Source of the DNA: Paenibacillus alginolyticus DSM 5050 = NBRC 15375
Lineage (GTDB): Bacteria; Bacillota; Bacilli; Paenibacillales; NBRC-103111
Assembly: GCF_000422905.1 (NCBI RefSeq)
Contig: NZ_AUGY01000071.1
Coordinates: 1-45,141 of the forward strand
Direction of reading: 5' to 3'
DNA length: 45,141 nucleotides
The translations under genes were made by a program, and so were the position numbers. The notes beneath the pieces were generated by a model. That model saw only the letters and a list, made by a program, of their open reading frames with translations, was not told the DNA's origin and searched no databases. This document shows, piece by piece, positions 15,984-23,573 of the stretch. The number at the start of each line of letters is the position of its first letter. Positions within the stretch are counted from its first letter, which is position 1.

Positions 15984-16006
15984 AAATCATTTCAAAATCA
16001 TTTCAA
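15984..16006 (+). repeat. Tandem AATCATTTCAA repeats, right end (candidate arm sites)
   Basis: Counterpart of the pair at 660-683: two head-to-tail copies with one A fewer between them, 76 bp inside the right direct repeat. Same orientation at both ends. Confidence 0.45.
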
Positions 16007-16081
16007 ATGACCTTGTACTACCTTATTAATATACACATGTGCCCCGTAAACCCTTACTCCACAAGGGTTATTTGCATTACA

Positions 16082-16109
16082 CAAAAAAAAGGAACCCAGC
16101 CAACGGGGC
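16082..16109 (+). repeat. attR-like copy of the 28-bp direct repeat
   Basis: Identical to 488-515. Here the sequence after the repeat gives GAACCC/GGGTTC pairing and, on the minus strand, a hairpin followed by eight T residues. If the left flank and this right flank are rejoined across one copy, the ancestral site is itself a terminator. Thus the element probably entered a terminator rather than a tRNA gene. Confidence 0.7.
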
Positions 16110-16278
16110 CGGGTTCAAAAGTTTATATTAAAAAGGGGGTCTTGGTTATTATAATACCTCTCCAACATTATGAAACCATAACAGGAACATTTCAATTATG
16201 TTACAAATTAGAAAGCGCTTTATTTTAAACGCATTATACCTGTCTCAAGCTCTTCATACACTCTTTACACAAAATCAG

Positions 16279-16328
16279 TTGCACCTGACGGAGGTCTGGC
16301 ATATAATGATATTAATTAGAATTATTAT
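16279..16328 (+). promoter_or_regulatory. czcD promoter with dyad operator over the -10 box
   Basis: TTGCAC (16279-16284), a 17-bp spacer and TATAAT (16302-16307) are a near-consensus vegetative promoter. An imperfect 26-bp AT-rich palindrome (16303-16328, arms ATAATGAT and ATTATTAT around TTAATTAG) overlaps the -10 and the start point. That is the usual place for a metal-sensing ArsR/MerR-type repressor to act, but no such gene is adjacent. Confidence 0.65.
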
Positions 16329-16345
16329 AAATAAGGAGGAAACGT

Positions 16346-17311
16346 ATGAGTATCGAATACGACTATCACCATCTCCATCATGTGAAAGAACAGAGCAAAT
16401 CCAGAAAAACGTTATGGGTGACTCTCATACTGACCGCCTTTTTCACTATTGTAGAAATTGTAGGTGGTGTGCTCTCTAATTCCCTTGCTTTGCTTTCCGA
16501 CTCCGCCCATATGATCTCCGACGTCATCGCTTTGGGACTTAGTATGGTTGCTCTGAAGCTAGCTACTCGTCAGCCTAACGCGCGGTTCACCTTTGGGTTC
16601 CTGAGGTTTGAGATTATCGCTTCATTTCTTAATGGGTTAGCCCTCTGTATCATTGCTTTGGGAATTTTCATCGAAGGGATTCAACGTATCATTGACCCGC
16701 AGCCGATTAAACTAGCCCTTATGCTCGGAATTGCCTCCATCGGTTTCGTTGTCAATCTTGTTCTTACATTGGTTCTCCATAACAGTGTGAAAGAAGAGGA
16801 CAATCTGAATGTGAAAAGCGCGCTGTGGCACTTTTTCGGCGATTTACTCAGCTCGGTAGGTGTCATTATCTCTTCTATTATCATTTATTACACAGGTCTT
16901 CTCTTTTTCGATCCCCTGATTTCGATGGTTATTGGAGGCATTATTTTCATTGGTGGAAGCAAAATCATTCGAGAATCTTACCTGATTCTGATGGAGTCAG
17001 TACCTGAACGCTTCAACTTAGATGAAATTCGCAGCGAGATCGCGCGTGTTGAAGGTGTTGAAGATGTGCATGAGATGCATCTGTGGGCGGTTTCGACTGA
17101 TCATTACTCTCTAACCGCGCATGTGTTCATAAATCCCAACATTCAACCCTTCTGTGTTATTCTTGCGATTAATGAAACGCTGAAAAGTAAATATGGCATT
17201 GAGCACTCCACCATCCAAATTGAACATGCCGACATTAATCCACATGGGGAATATGGCAAGGAGTTTCTGAAGCATCAAAGACAAACGAATAGAAGTGAGC
17301 TTCAAATTTAA
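16346..17311 (+). CDS. czcD: Cation diffusion facilitator, zinc/cobalt/cadmium exporter (CzcD type)
   Basis: This 321-residue protein has six predicted membrane segments and the two metal-binding HxxxD pairs of zinc-type CDF exporters: HMISD in segment 2 (near residue 55) and HFFGD in segment 5 (near 162). A His-rich N-terminus (YDYHHLHH) may help load metal. After segment 6 a cytoplasmic domain of about 100 residues with HEMHLWAVS and HSTIQIEH carries the dimer and regulatory metal sites. It works as a proton antiporter at the cell membrane, moving divalent metals out. AAGGAGG lies seven bases before the ATG. The gene stands alone, with its own promoter, dyad and terminator, directly outside the right end of the integrated island. 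Confidence 0.92.
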   Translation: MSIEYDYHHLHHVKEQSKSRKTLWVTLILTAFFTIVEIVGGVLSNSLALLSDSAHMISDVIALGLSMVALKLATRQPNARFTFGFLRFEIIASFLNGLALCIIALGIFIEGIQRIIDPQPIKLALMLGIASIGFVVNLVLTLVLHNSVKEEDNLNVKSALWHFFGDLLSSVGVIISSIIIYYTGLLFFDPLISMVIGGIIFIGGSKIIRESYLILMESVPERFNLDEIRSEIARVEGVEDVHEMHLWAVSTDHYSLTAHVFINPNIQPFCVILAINETLKSKYGIEHSTIQIEHADINPHGEYGKEFLKHQRQTNRSELQI

Positions 17312-17325
17312 TAAGCGTTATGCCA

Positions 17326-17372
17326 AAAAGACCGCTATACTTCTCCTCTGAGAGAGAGTATAACGGTCTTTT
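17326..17372. terminator. Bidirectional terminator between czcD and the LacI gene
   Basis: Arms AAAAGACCGCTATACT and AGTATAACGGTCTTTT pair with one C/A mismatch around a 15-base loop. A and T ends on either side let it serve both converging genes; it reaches the LacI stop codon. Confidence 0.85.
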
Positions 17373-18430
17373 CATGTTGTTGAAGACTTCCTTACAATCA
17401 TTTCCAAATCAATGAATAGCTCATGTCCGTGAATACGCGGCAGGTGCTCATCCAGCAGCTGAGTATTCTCCACGTCCAAGTCTTCACCTATCTGCCGCAT
17501 CAGAATAGCAGCAACTAAGCTCGTTTGCAGATCGACAGGCATCTCGAAACTTGTGATAGACGGAAAGCTAGCCTTAGAAAATAGTTCATTGTCCATGCCA
17601 ATCAACTGCACATCCTCTGGCACGCGAATGCCTCGCTCATGACAAACAGCTAGAAGCTCAAACGCCAACGCATCATTAAAGGTGTAGATGCCGATTGGCC
17701 GCTGCTCGCCGCTTATGCGCAGAGCTTCCTCCAGTGTTCCTTCGATACCGAGCTCTCCCGCATCCAAAAGCGCATGCACCGTCGACTTGGCATCATCTCT
17801 CAAGCCTGCCATAAACCCTTGAATGCGCTGCTCATTAGCCCCCATCCCTTTACGCCTGCCGGCATAAATAATGGAGTGGCAGCCGTTTGCGAGGAAATGT
17901 TGGACCGCTTCCGTCGAAGCTTTCGCAAAATCCAAATTAACCGCCAGCTTGACGATTTCGCTAGGCCATCCCCAGCCATTAAAGATAACCAGCGGCGTGC
18001 CCTCACCGACTAACTGCTGGGTCGATTCCATACTCATCGCTAAACCATGGCTCACTAAACCGTCTACTCTTCGCTGCAGCAAGTGCTCCAGATGACGCTT
18101 CTCGATCACTGGGTCCATCCCCGCTGCTGAAAATACGGATAAATGATAGCCGAAGCTATGTACTTTCTGCTCCAGCTTCTCTGCAAATCGGCCATAATAG
18201 CCGCCGAAATGCGGTATGATAAGCCCTAACTCATAGGATCGACGCCGACTCAGGTTCGTTGCCATCACATTGCGGCGATAACCTAGCCGTACTACGGCTT
18301 CCTCCACTTTGCGTATCGTCTCTGGCGACATCGGCACCTTTCTCCGATTCAAAACATTGGATACCGTCGCGATGGAGACGCCCGCTTCAGAAGCCACATC
18401 GACTATGGTGGGCTGTTTACTTCTCTTCAT
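17372..18430 (-). CDS. LacI-family transcriptional regulator
   Basis: The 352-residue protein begins with the LacI helix-turn-helix and hinge: TIVDVASEAGVSIATVSNVLN at residues 8-28 and NVMATNLSRRRS near 55-65. The rest is a periplasmic-binding-like effector domain, with LGLIIPHFGGYYGRF at its first strand, NGCHSIIYAGRRKG near 190 and the family-typical VPEDVQLIGMDNE near 290. Such proteins bind a sugar or nucleoside-like ligand and repress genes carrying palindromic sites. It is divergent from the EamA-type permease (185-bp gap), which is therefore a candidate target, though no sugar genes lie nearby. Ligand unknown. One internal cluster of charged residues aside, it has a normal length. Confidence 0.9.
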   Translation of the reverse strand: MKRSKQPTIVDVASEAGVSIATVSNVLNRRKVPMSPETIRKVEEAVVRLGYRRNVMATNLSRRRSYELGLIIPHFGGYYGRFAEKLEQKVHSFGYHLSVFSAAGMDPVIEKRHLEHLLQRRVDGLVSHGLAMSMESTQQLVGEGTPLVIFNGWGWPSEIVKLAVNLDFAKASTEAVQHFLANGCHSIIYAGRRKGMGANEQRIQGFMAGLRDDAKSTVHALLDAGELGIEGTLEEALRISGEQRPIGIYTFNDALAFELLAVCHERGIRVPEDVQLIGMDNELFSKASFPSITSFEMPVDLQTSLVAAILMRQIGEDLDVENTQLLDEHLPRIHGHELFIDLEMIVRKSSTT

Positions 18431-18615
18431 AGGAAATCCCTCATTTTTGTAATGCCTTAACTCATTTTATCCATATGCAAATCGCTCGTCAAATTTCGAT
18501 AATCTGTGCATTCCTATGACAATTCGCTATAATAAAAAGATTCGTGCACTCGAAAAAGCAATTGCTTAGGGATGCATACAGCCTTTGAAAAGAAAACGTA
18601 AGGAGTTCACACATC

Positions 18616-19503
18616 ATGTGGTTTATTGCAGCAGTCGGCAGTGCCGTACTATTTGGTCTTACCGGCTTTTTTATGAAAGTGAGTCAAATGCGCCAAGGCT
18701 CTACACCGCATCTATTGCTCGGGCTTTATCTCACAGGAACACTTGGCTTCGCTGTGAACAGCCTATGGGAAGGCTCCCTCTTCTTAGATGATTGGCGTGT
18801 TTGGTTAGCTGGCATCATCATTGGCGTAGGATCAGGCTGGGGCAATGTCGTGTTCATGAAGGCGCTCGAGAACGGTCCAGCAAGCTTAACAGCGCCGCTA
18901 ATGAACTTAAATATTTTGCTAGTTATTCTCATGTCCGTCACCATTTACGGTGAACACATACATAGCACGGAAGCTGGCGGTATCGTCCTACTCATTGCTT
19001 CAGCAGTACTAGTATCCATTAAGCTCAAAGAGCCTCTCACAATCAAAGAGAAGAAATGGTTCGCACTCGTTGCGCTCGGCGGACTTTTGTTCTTCTTCCG
19101 CAACGGCGGCTTAAAAGTTACTGCCGAGCTAGCGTTAGCTAACACGCCTATTTTATTCATTAGTTATTTGCTATCCGCCATTTGGTTCGCCATAGCCGCA
19201 GCTAGCCACACCAAGAAGCAGCAAAAGCCTGTCCATAAAGGACTCATCACTACCTATGATGCGTTACCAAGTCGTACAGGACTTCTATGGGTACTGCTTT
19301 CCGGCTGCTTCTCTTACGGCGGCCTTCAGCTTTACTCTGTCGCGCTGCAAATGGGGCCGGGTTCCATTGTCGCGCCCATTTTCTCCACTTATGGACTTGT
19401 CGTCGTTGTCGGTTCTGTTCTGGTTTACAAAGAAAAATTGACCATTCTGCAAGGTCTTGCCTTAGCTCTTCTATTTGCAGGTCTCATATTCGTGAAGCTT
19501 TAA
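18616..19503 (+). CDS. EamA/DMT-superfamily permease
   Basis: This is a 295-residue, very hydrophobic protein with about ten predicted membrane helices in two similar halves, the fold of drug/metabolite transporters. Typical signs are GLTGFFMKVSQ in helix 1, the VFMKALENGPASLTAPLMNLNILLV loop-helix ending the first repeat, and the matching LYSVALQMGPGSIVAPIFSTYG in the second. The substrate cannot be told; members export amino acids, nucleosides or metabolites. AGGAG lies ten bases before the ATG. It is transcribed away from the LacI gene; a TATAAT at 18529-18534 may be its -10 but the -35 is poor, in line with regulated expression. Confidence 0.85.
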   Translation: MWFIAAVGSAVLFGLTGFFMKVSQMRQGSTPHLLLGLYLTGTLGFAVNSLWEGSLFLDDWRVWLAGIIIGVGSGWGNVVFMKALENGPASLTAPLMNLNILLVILMSVTIYGEHIHSTEAGGIVLLIASAVLVSIKLKEPLTIKEKKWFALVALGGLLFFFRNGGLKVTAELALANTPILFISYLLSAIWFAIAAASHTKKQQKPVHKGLITTYDALPSRTGLLWVLLSGCFSYGGLQLYSVALQMGPGSIVAPIFSTYGLVVVVGSVLVYKEKLTILQGLALALLFAGLIFVKL

Positions 19504-19658
19504 AAGATCAAATACTTCTTTAATTTCGTTTATCAGCTAGTATCTATTTCCCACTCCATACACTTTCATATTTTTTGGTAAATTCCCCTTTATTTCGTGC
19601 TATAATCTTGGGTGAATAAAGTGACTGATCTGAGAGTCAAAATGGAGGAATTCGCAGA

Positions 19659-20429
19659 ATGTTACAGTATCGTCCAGTTACGTTATGGCTCTTTTTTCCC
19701 ATTCTCGGCCTATTTCTTTCTATGGCGTTATACCCTTTGGCTATCGAAAATAGTAAAAAACCTCATGCCTATACCTACTCTAAACTGCACGCCACCAATG
19801 GTGTTGAGCTTCATGTGCTGAAAACGAAGCCTGAGAACATCGCACTAAAAGCCATTGATAAAAATGTCACTAAAACAGGCTTATATGGCATAAATGGCGG
19901 ATTTTTTTACAATGGTGATTTGCTCAGCATTGCTGTAACCAACGACCTTCCAGCCAAAGGAGAAGCCAACGATTACGGAACCGGTTGGTATAATACAGAT
20001 GTGTCGCGCGGGACGCTCGTCTGGGATGAAGCGCTGCGAGCCTTCAATGTTCAGATCGTCAAGCATGCGGGCGAGCTTAAAGTCACGGATCGCAACCACT
20101 ATTGGGCGCAAGGCGGCGTTAGTATGAAACTAGGGGATTCTATGGGCTGGGAAGCTCAAATGATAGCCGAAGAAATGCCCGCTTATGATGAAAATCGTCT
20201 CCGTTCCGCAGCAGCCTATGACACCCAAGGCAACATCTGGTTAATCGTCACGCCGACTACTTGTACCATAGAACAGTTTCGCAGCGCTATCTTGCAAAAT
20301 ATCGCAAATGGTCAGTTAGTTGACGGTATTTTTCTCGATGGAGATGGCTCTTCTCAGCTTATGAGCCGAGAGAATAAGCTGCATGGCGATGGTCGCGAAG
20401 TGTATCAAATCATGCAGATTATGAAATAA
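19659..20429 (+). CDS. Secreted phosphodiester glycosidase-like protein (NAGPA/DUF2233 domain)
   Basis: The 256-residue protein has an N-terminal hydrophobic segment (VTLWLFFPILGLFLSMALYP) that is a signal peptide or anchor. The domain after it carries family landmarks: AIDKN, YGINGGFFYNGDLLS near residue 78, RSAAAYDTQG near 185, and GIFLDGDGSSQLM near 225. This domain occurs in the mammalian enzyme that uncovers mannose-6-phosphate and in bacterial cell-surface proteins, so a role in removing phosphodiester-linked sugars from wall polymers is a fair inference, not proof. GGAGG stands well placed before the ATG. A plus-strand terminator follows 94 bp downstream. It seems to be a single-gene unit between an exporter gene and a surface protein gene. 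Confidence 0.8.
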   Translation: MLQYRPVTLWLFFPILGLFLSMALYPLAIENSKKPHAYTYSKLHATNGVELHVLKTKPENIALKAIDKNVTKTGLYGINGGFFYNGDLLSIAVTNDLPAKGEANDYGTGWYNTDVSRGTLVWDEALRAFNVQIVKHAGELKVTDRNHYWAQGGVSMKLGDSMGWEAQMIAEEMPAYDENRLRSAAAYDTQGNIWLIVTPTTCTIEQFRSAILQNIANGQLVDGIFLDGDGSSQLMSRENKLHGDGREVYQIMQIMK

Positions 20430-20522
20430 AACAAAGAGTCTTCTAGTCAGACCTCCATTCATCCTGAGACAAGGGGAGAGTGGCGATATGAGTGATTTCT
20501 ACTTTGTAAAGTTGCAGCAATA

Positions 20523-20563
20523 AAGACCGTGTTTAGAGAATCTACTCTCTAAAGCACGGTCTT
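20523..20563. terminator. Bidirectional terminator between the glycosidase-like and RCC1-SLH genes
   Basis: AAGACCGTG-TTTAGAGA and TCTCTAAA-G-CACGGTCTT form a 17-bp stem with one bulged G around a six-base loop. It lies between two converging genes. Confidence 0.85.
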
Positions 20564-20596
20564 CTTCATAGTTTGGTCTTTTCTATTTCTCTATCC

Positions 20597-23470
20597 CTAC
20601 TGACTGTTTCCAGAACTCTGTTTAGCTTGCTCGACAGCTAAGGGGTCCACAGGAAGACTAATCCCCTGCTGAACTTTCAAAATCCGCTCCATGACAATAA
20701 CCGCTTGAGCTCTAGTTGTCGCCTCGGCCGGAGCGAGGTTTCCAGCGTTTAAGCCTTGAAGAATCCCTTTGTTCACTGCTCCAAGCATGACAAAATTGGG
20801 GGTTACAACCGTATTCATTTTTTGTAGCTCAGGGCTTACGAAGCGCAGGGCCAACGTCGCAATCTCCTGACGAGTAATCGGTAGATCCCAATCCGCTTGA
20901 AGATCCCCTGCTTGTAAAATGCCCGTTTTTTGTAGAACGTCTACATAAGGCTGATACCATGCTTGATCTGTACGGGCTGAAGATACGGGCACGTTCATGG
21001 CCTTAACGGCAAGTTTTAGAAATTCGGCTCTGGTAATGGCGTGATCGGGAAGGAAGCTTCCGTCACTATGCCCTTCAACGAAACCTTTCTCCGCTGCTTG
21101 AAGAATCGAATCTTTGGCCCAATGGCCAGCAAGATCATTGAAATTAGCACTTAATCCACTAATTAATGTCGGCAGGCTTCGATTCGTTAATGTGTTGTCA
21201 CCGAGCTGCCCCGTGTAGTTTCCTCCCCATGACCAAATGGTGCCATCTTTCAGCTTCACAATACTATGAGTCCCGCCAGCGGCTGCTGCATCTGCAGAGC
21301 CTAAGTTCTTCACTAGCACTGGTTTGTTCTGATTGGTTTTTGAACCATCACCTAATTGACCAAATAAGTTCTGACCCCAAACCCAGACTGTGCCGTCGTT
21401 TTTAATCGCTATGCTGTGATACGTACCGGCGGCAATGGATTTGATATTCATTAAACCGGTGACTTGAACTGGTTTGGTTTGTGTCGTTATTGTCCCATCG
21501 CCTAGCTCACCAAAAGCATTATAACCCCACGCCCAAACGGTTCCGTCCTCTTTAAGCGCAAGGGCATAATTTTTCCCAGCGGCTATCGCGACTACTCCGG
21601 TTACACCGTTAATTTCAACGGGCTGCTGTTTACCGGCCAAAGTGCCGTCTCCCAGCTGTCCGCTCGTATTATCTCCCCAAGCCCAAATCTTCCCTGTATT
21701 TTGCAGAGCCAAATTGAAGTTGGAGCCGGCCGCCACTGCAACGATATTCGACAGCTGTACAATTTGATTAGACTCTACCGAACGGTCATGGCCCAGCTGT
21801 CCATAGGTATTGTCGCCAAAGCTCCACACGGAACCATTATTTAATAGCGCAATCGTATGATTGCTTCCCGCAGCTGCTGCAACAACCCCAGTCAATGCAT
21901 TGACTTGTGCAGGTGTAGTCCGAGCCGTCGTTGTGCCATCACCCAGCTGGCCGAAGAAATTTTGCCCCCAAGTCCACAAGGTTCCATCTTCTTTGACAGC
22001 CACGGTATGAGCGTCTCCTGCTTCCACGGCCACTGCTTGCTCAAGTTTCAGTTGCTCTGGTGCTATTTTAGAGGAATTCGAACCCACACCTAGTTGGCCG
22101 AACGTGTTACTTCCCCAACCGTAAAGACGATTATTCTTAATGACAAATGTATCATTTTCTCCGGCCGCAAGTGGGAGTACTTTAGGACTCTTCATGATGA
22201 CCGTGCCTTCGCCTGGCTTTATTACAGGTGGATTTATCCAAGTATTCACTTGGATTTGTATGGGAGCAGGTTGGTTATTCAATGTCTTGTCACCCAGCTG
22301 ACTGTAACTGTTATTCCCCCAAGCCCAAAGACTATCATCTTTCCCTACGGCAAATGTAAAATTGGTACCAGCCCCTATACGAGCGATCTCTGGAAGCCCA
22401 TCGACGTGATCAGGAAACGTTTGGTTCCACGTTTTACCATCATAAGCGGTTCCTACGCCTAATTGGCCTGAGGCATTGTCCCCCCATGCATACACGCTGC
22501 CATCATTCTTCAATGCAACGGCATGAGAGGTGCCGGCTGAGATTTGGGTTACGTTTTCCAGCCCAGTTACGAGAAGCGGAAGCTTCTGTTCTTCCGTACC
22601 CGAATTGACGGCATTATACATCGAGCTCGGATCCGATGTCATGAGTCCCCATGTCAACACGGTACCGTCATCTTTGAGCGCCATGGAATAGTCAAAACCA
22701 GCCGCGATTTGAGTAATGTGCCAATACGAGCTCGTCACCATGATAGGCGTGTTCAATCGATTTTGGTCATATCCGTAACCAAGCTCTCCAAAATAGTTGT
22801 CTCCCCACGCCCATACGACACCATCTTGATCAATCGCCAAGGTATGATAAGCACCGCTGGCAATGGCTTTAACAGAAACGATGTTTCCTTTGACTTGAAC
22901 AGGCTTATTTTGGGCTGTATTCGTGCTGTCCCCTAGCTGTCCATACGTATTGTCGCCCCAGCTCCAAGCTGTACCGTCATCTTTGACAACTACGGAGTGA
23001 AAATTACCCGCTGAGATCGCCGTCACATGGGTCAAGTCCGCAACCTGAACCGGTGAATTTCGATCCACGGTGGTTCCGTCACCAAGCTGACCAAAGGTAT
23101 TTTCCCCCCAAGCCCAGACAGTGCCGTCCGCTTTCAACGCAAGCGAGTGGGACTGCCCAACCGCAATTGCTTTAATATTCGACAATCCGCTAATAGGGGT
23201 CGGCTGATTGCGATTGTTCAATCCCGATCCGAGCTTGCCCCGCAGATTGTCTCCCCATGTCCACACAGTTCCGTCTTTCTTGAGAAGGACGGTGAAGCCT
23301 TTTCCGCCACTGATTTGAAGGATGGAAGACGGTTTGATATCGGATGTCCCAGTGGCTGGCAGGCTCGCATCAGCCAAAGCTTTCTCAGGTACTCCTGAGA
23401 AAACCGTAAAGGCACTAAGCAGCATAAAGCCTAACAACCAAAAGGAAACGTTACGTTTCATTGTTTTCAT
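20597..23470 (-). CDS. Secreted RCC1-repeat protein with two predicted seven-bladed propellers and C-terminal SLH anchor (957 aa)
   Basis: A signal peptide (basic start, then WLLGFMLLSAFTVFSGV, cleavage likely after KALA) leads into fourteen RCC1-type repeats of about 50 residues, each with a G(T/S)VWxWGxNxxGQLG core. Seven lie before, and seven after, a proline-rich linker (NPPVIKPGEGTVIMK near residue 415). As RCC1 domains close with seven blades, two complete propellers are likely. Three SLH motifs follow from about residue 755 (AITRAEF, PITRQEI, TTRAQAV) and would hold the protein to wall-linked pyruvylated polymer. Propellers of this kind bind proteins, so adhesion or scaffold function is plausible; no catalytic site is seen. 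AAGGAG is seven bases from the ATG. The repeated DNA may recombine. Confidence 0.88.
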   Translation of the reverse strand: MKTMKRNVSFWLLGFMLLSAFTVFSGVPEKALADASLPATGTSDIKPSSILQISGGKGFTVLLKKDGTVWTWGDNLRGKLGSGLNNRNQPTPISGLSNIKAIAVGQSHSLALKADGTVWAWGENTFGQLGDGTTVDRNSPVQVADLTHVTAISAGNFHSVVVKDDGTAWSWGDNTYGQLGDSTNTAQNKPVQVKGNIVSVKAIASGAYHTLAIDQDGVVWAWGDNYFGELGYGYDQNRLNTPIMVTSSYWHITQIAAGFDYSMALKDDGTVLTWGLMTSDPSSMYNAVNSGTEEQKLPLLVTGLENVTQISAGTSHAVALKNDGSVYAWGDNASGQLGVGTAYDGKTWNQTFPDHVDGLPEIARIGAGTNFTFAVGKDDSLWAWGNNSYSQLGDKTLNNQPAPIQIQVNTWINPPVIKPGEGTVIMKSPKVLPLAAGENDTFVIKNNRLYGWGSNTFGQLGVGSNSSKIAPEQLKLEQAVAVEAGDAHTVAVKEDGTLWTWGQNFFGQLGDGTTTARTTPAQVNALTGVVAAAAGSNHTIALLNNGSVWSFGDNTYGQLGHDRSVESNQIVQLSNIVAVAAGSNFNLALQNTGKIWAWGDNTSGQLGDGTLAGKQQPVEINGVTGVVAIAAGKNYALALKEDGTVWAWGYNAFGELGDGTITTQTKPVQVTGLMNIKSIAAGTYHSIAIKNDGTVWVWGQNLFGQLGDGSKTNQNKPVLVKNLGSADAAAAGGTHSIVKLKDGTIWSWGGNYTGQLGDNTLTNRSLPTLISGLSANFNDLAGHWAKDSILQAAEKGFVEGHSDGSFLPDHAITRAEFLKLAVKAMNVPVSSARTDQAWYQPYVDVLQKTGILQAGDLQADWDLPITRQEIATLALRFVSPELQKMNTVVTPNFVMLGAVNKGILQGLNAGNLAPAEATTRAQAVIVMERILKVQQGISLPVDPLAVEQAKQSSGNSQ

Positions 23471-23485
23471 GAGCCTTCTCCTTAA

Positions 23486-23561
23486 AGTTTTCCTTTTTGG
23501 AAAACTAACTTCGTAAGCATTGACTAGAGTTTTTCGCCAGAAAAACTGGCTTCGAAAGCAT
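23486..23561 (-). repeat. Two tandem 34-35-bp hairpin repeats, period 42 bp
   Basis: Each unit, read on the plus strand, is AGTTTT(C/T)C-loop-G(A/G)AAAACT, two bases, then CTTCG(T/A)AAGCAT. Unit A is 23486-23520 and unit B 23528-23561. Both stems of eight pairs are perfect although their sequences differ, so the pairing is conserved by compensating changes. I take it for a dispersed repeat family. There is no U-run. Confidence 0.65.
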
Positions 23562-23573
23562 ATTTTCTAACTA

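Larger units (their letters stand above)
488..16109. mobile_element. 15.6-kb integrated Druantia defence island between 28-bp direct repeats
   Basis: An exact 28-bp direct repeat occurs at 488-515 and 16082-16109. The interior is clearly more AT-rich than the flanks and carries an anti-phage operon, a radC fragment, and the C-terminus of a tyrosine recombinase 117 bp from the right repeat. A second, shorter tandem repeat lies just inside both ends. Together these fit attL and attR of a tyrosine-integrase element whose integrase gene was later damaged. The stretch 516-782 has no gene; it holds the left arm repeats and a 10-bp inverted repeat (548-557 with 653-662). Confidence 0.7.

Noticed and set aside
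20488..20523. 11-codon frame MSDFYFVKLQQ with a possible ribosome site
   Set aside because: Too short to support; it leads into the terminator and may be chance.
20597..23470. CRISPR-like repeat array in the RCC1 gene
   Set aside because: The periodicity of about 150 bp is coding, degenerate and in frame.
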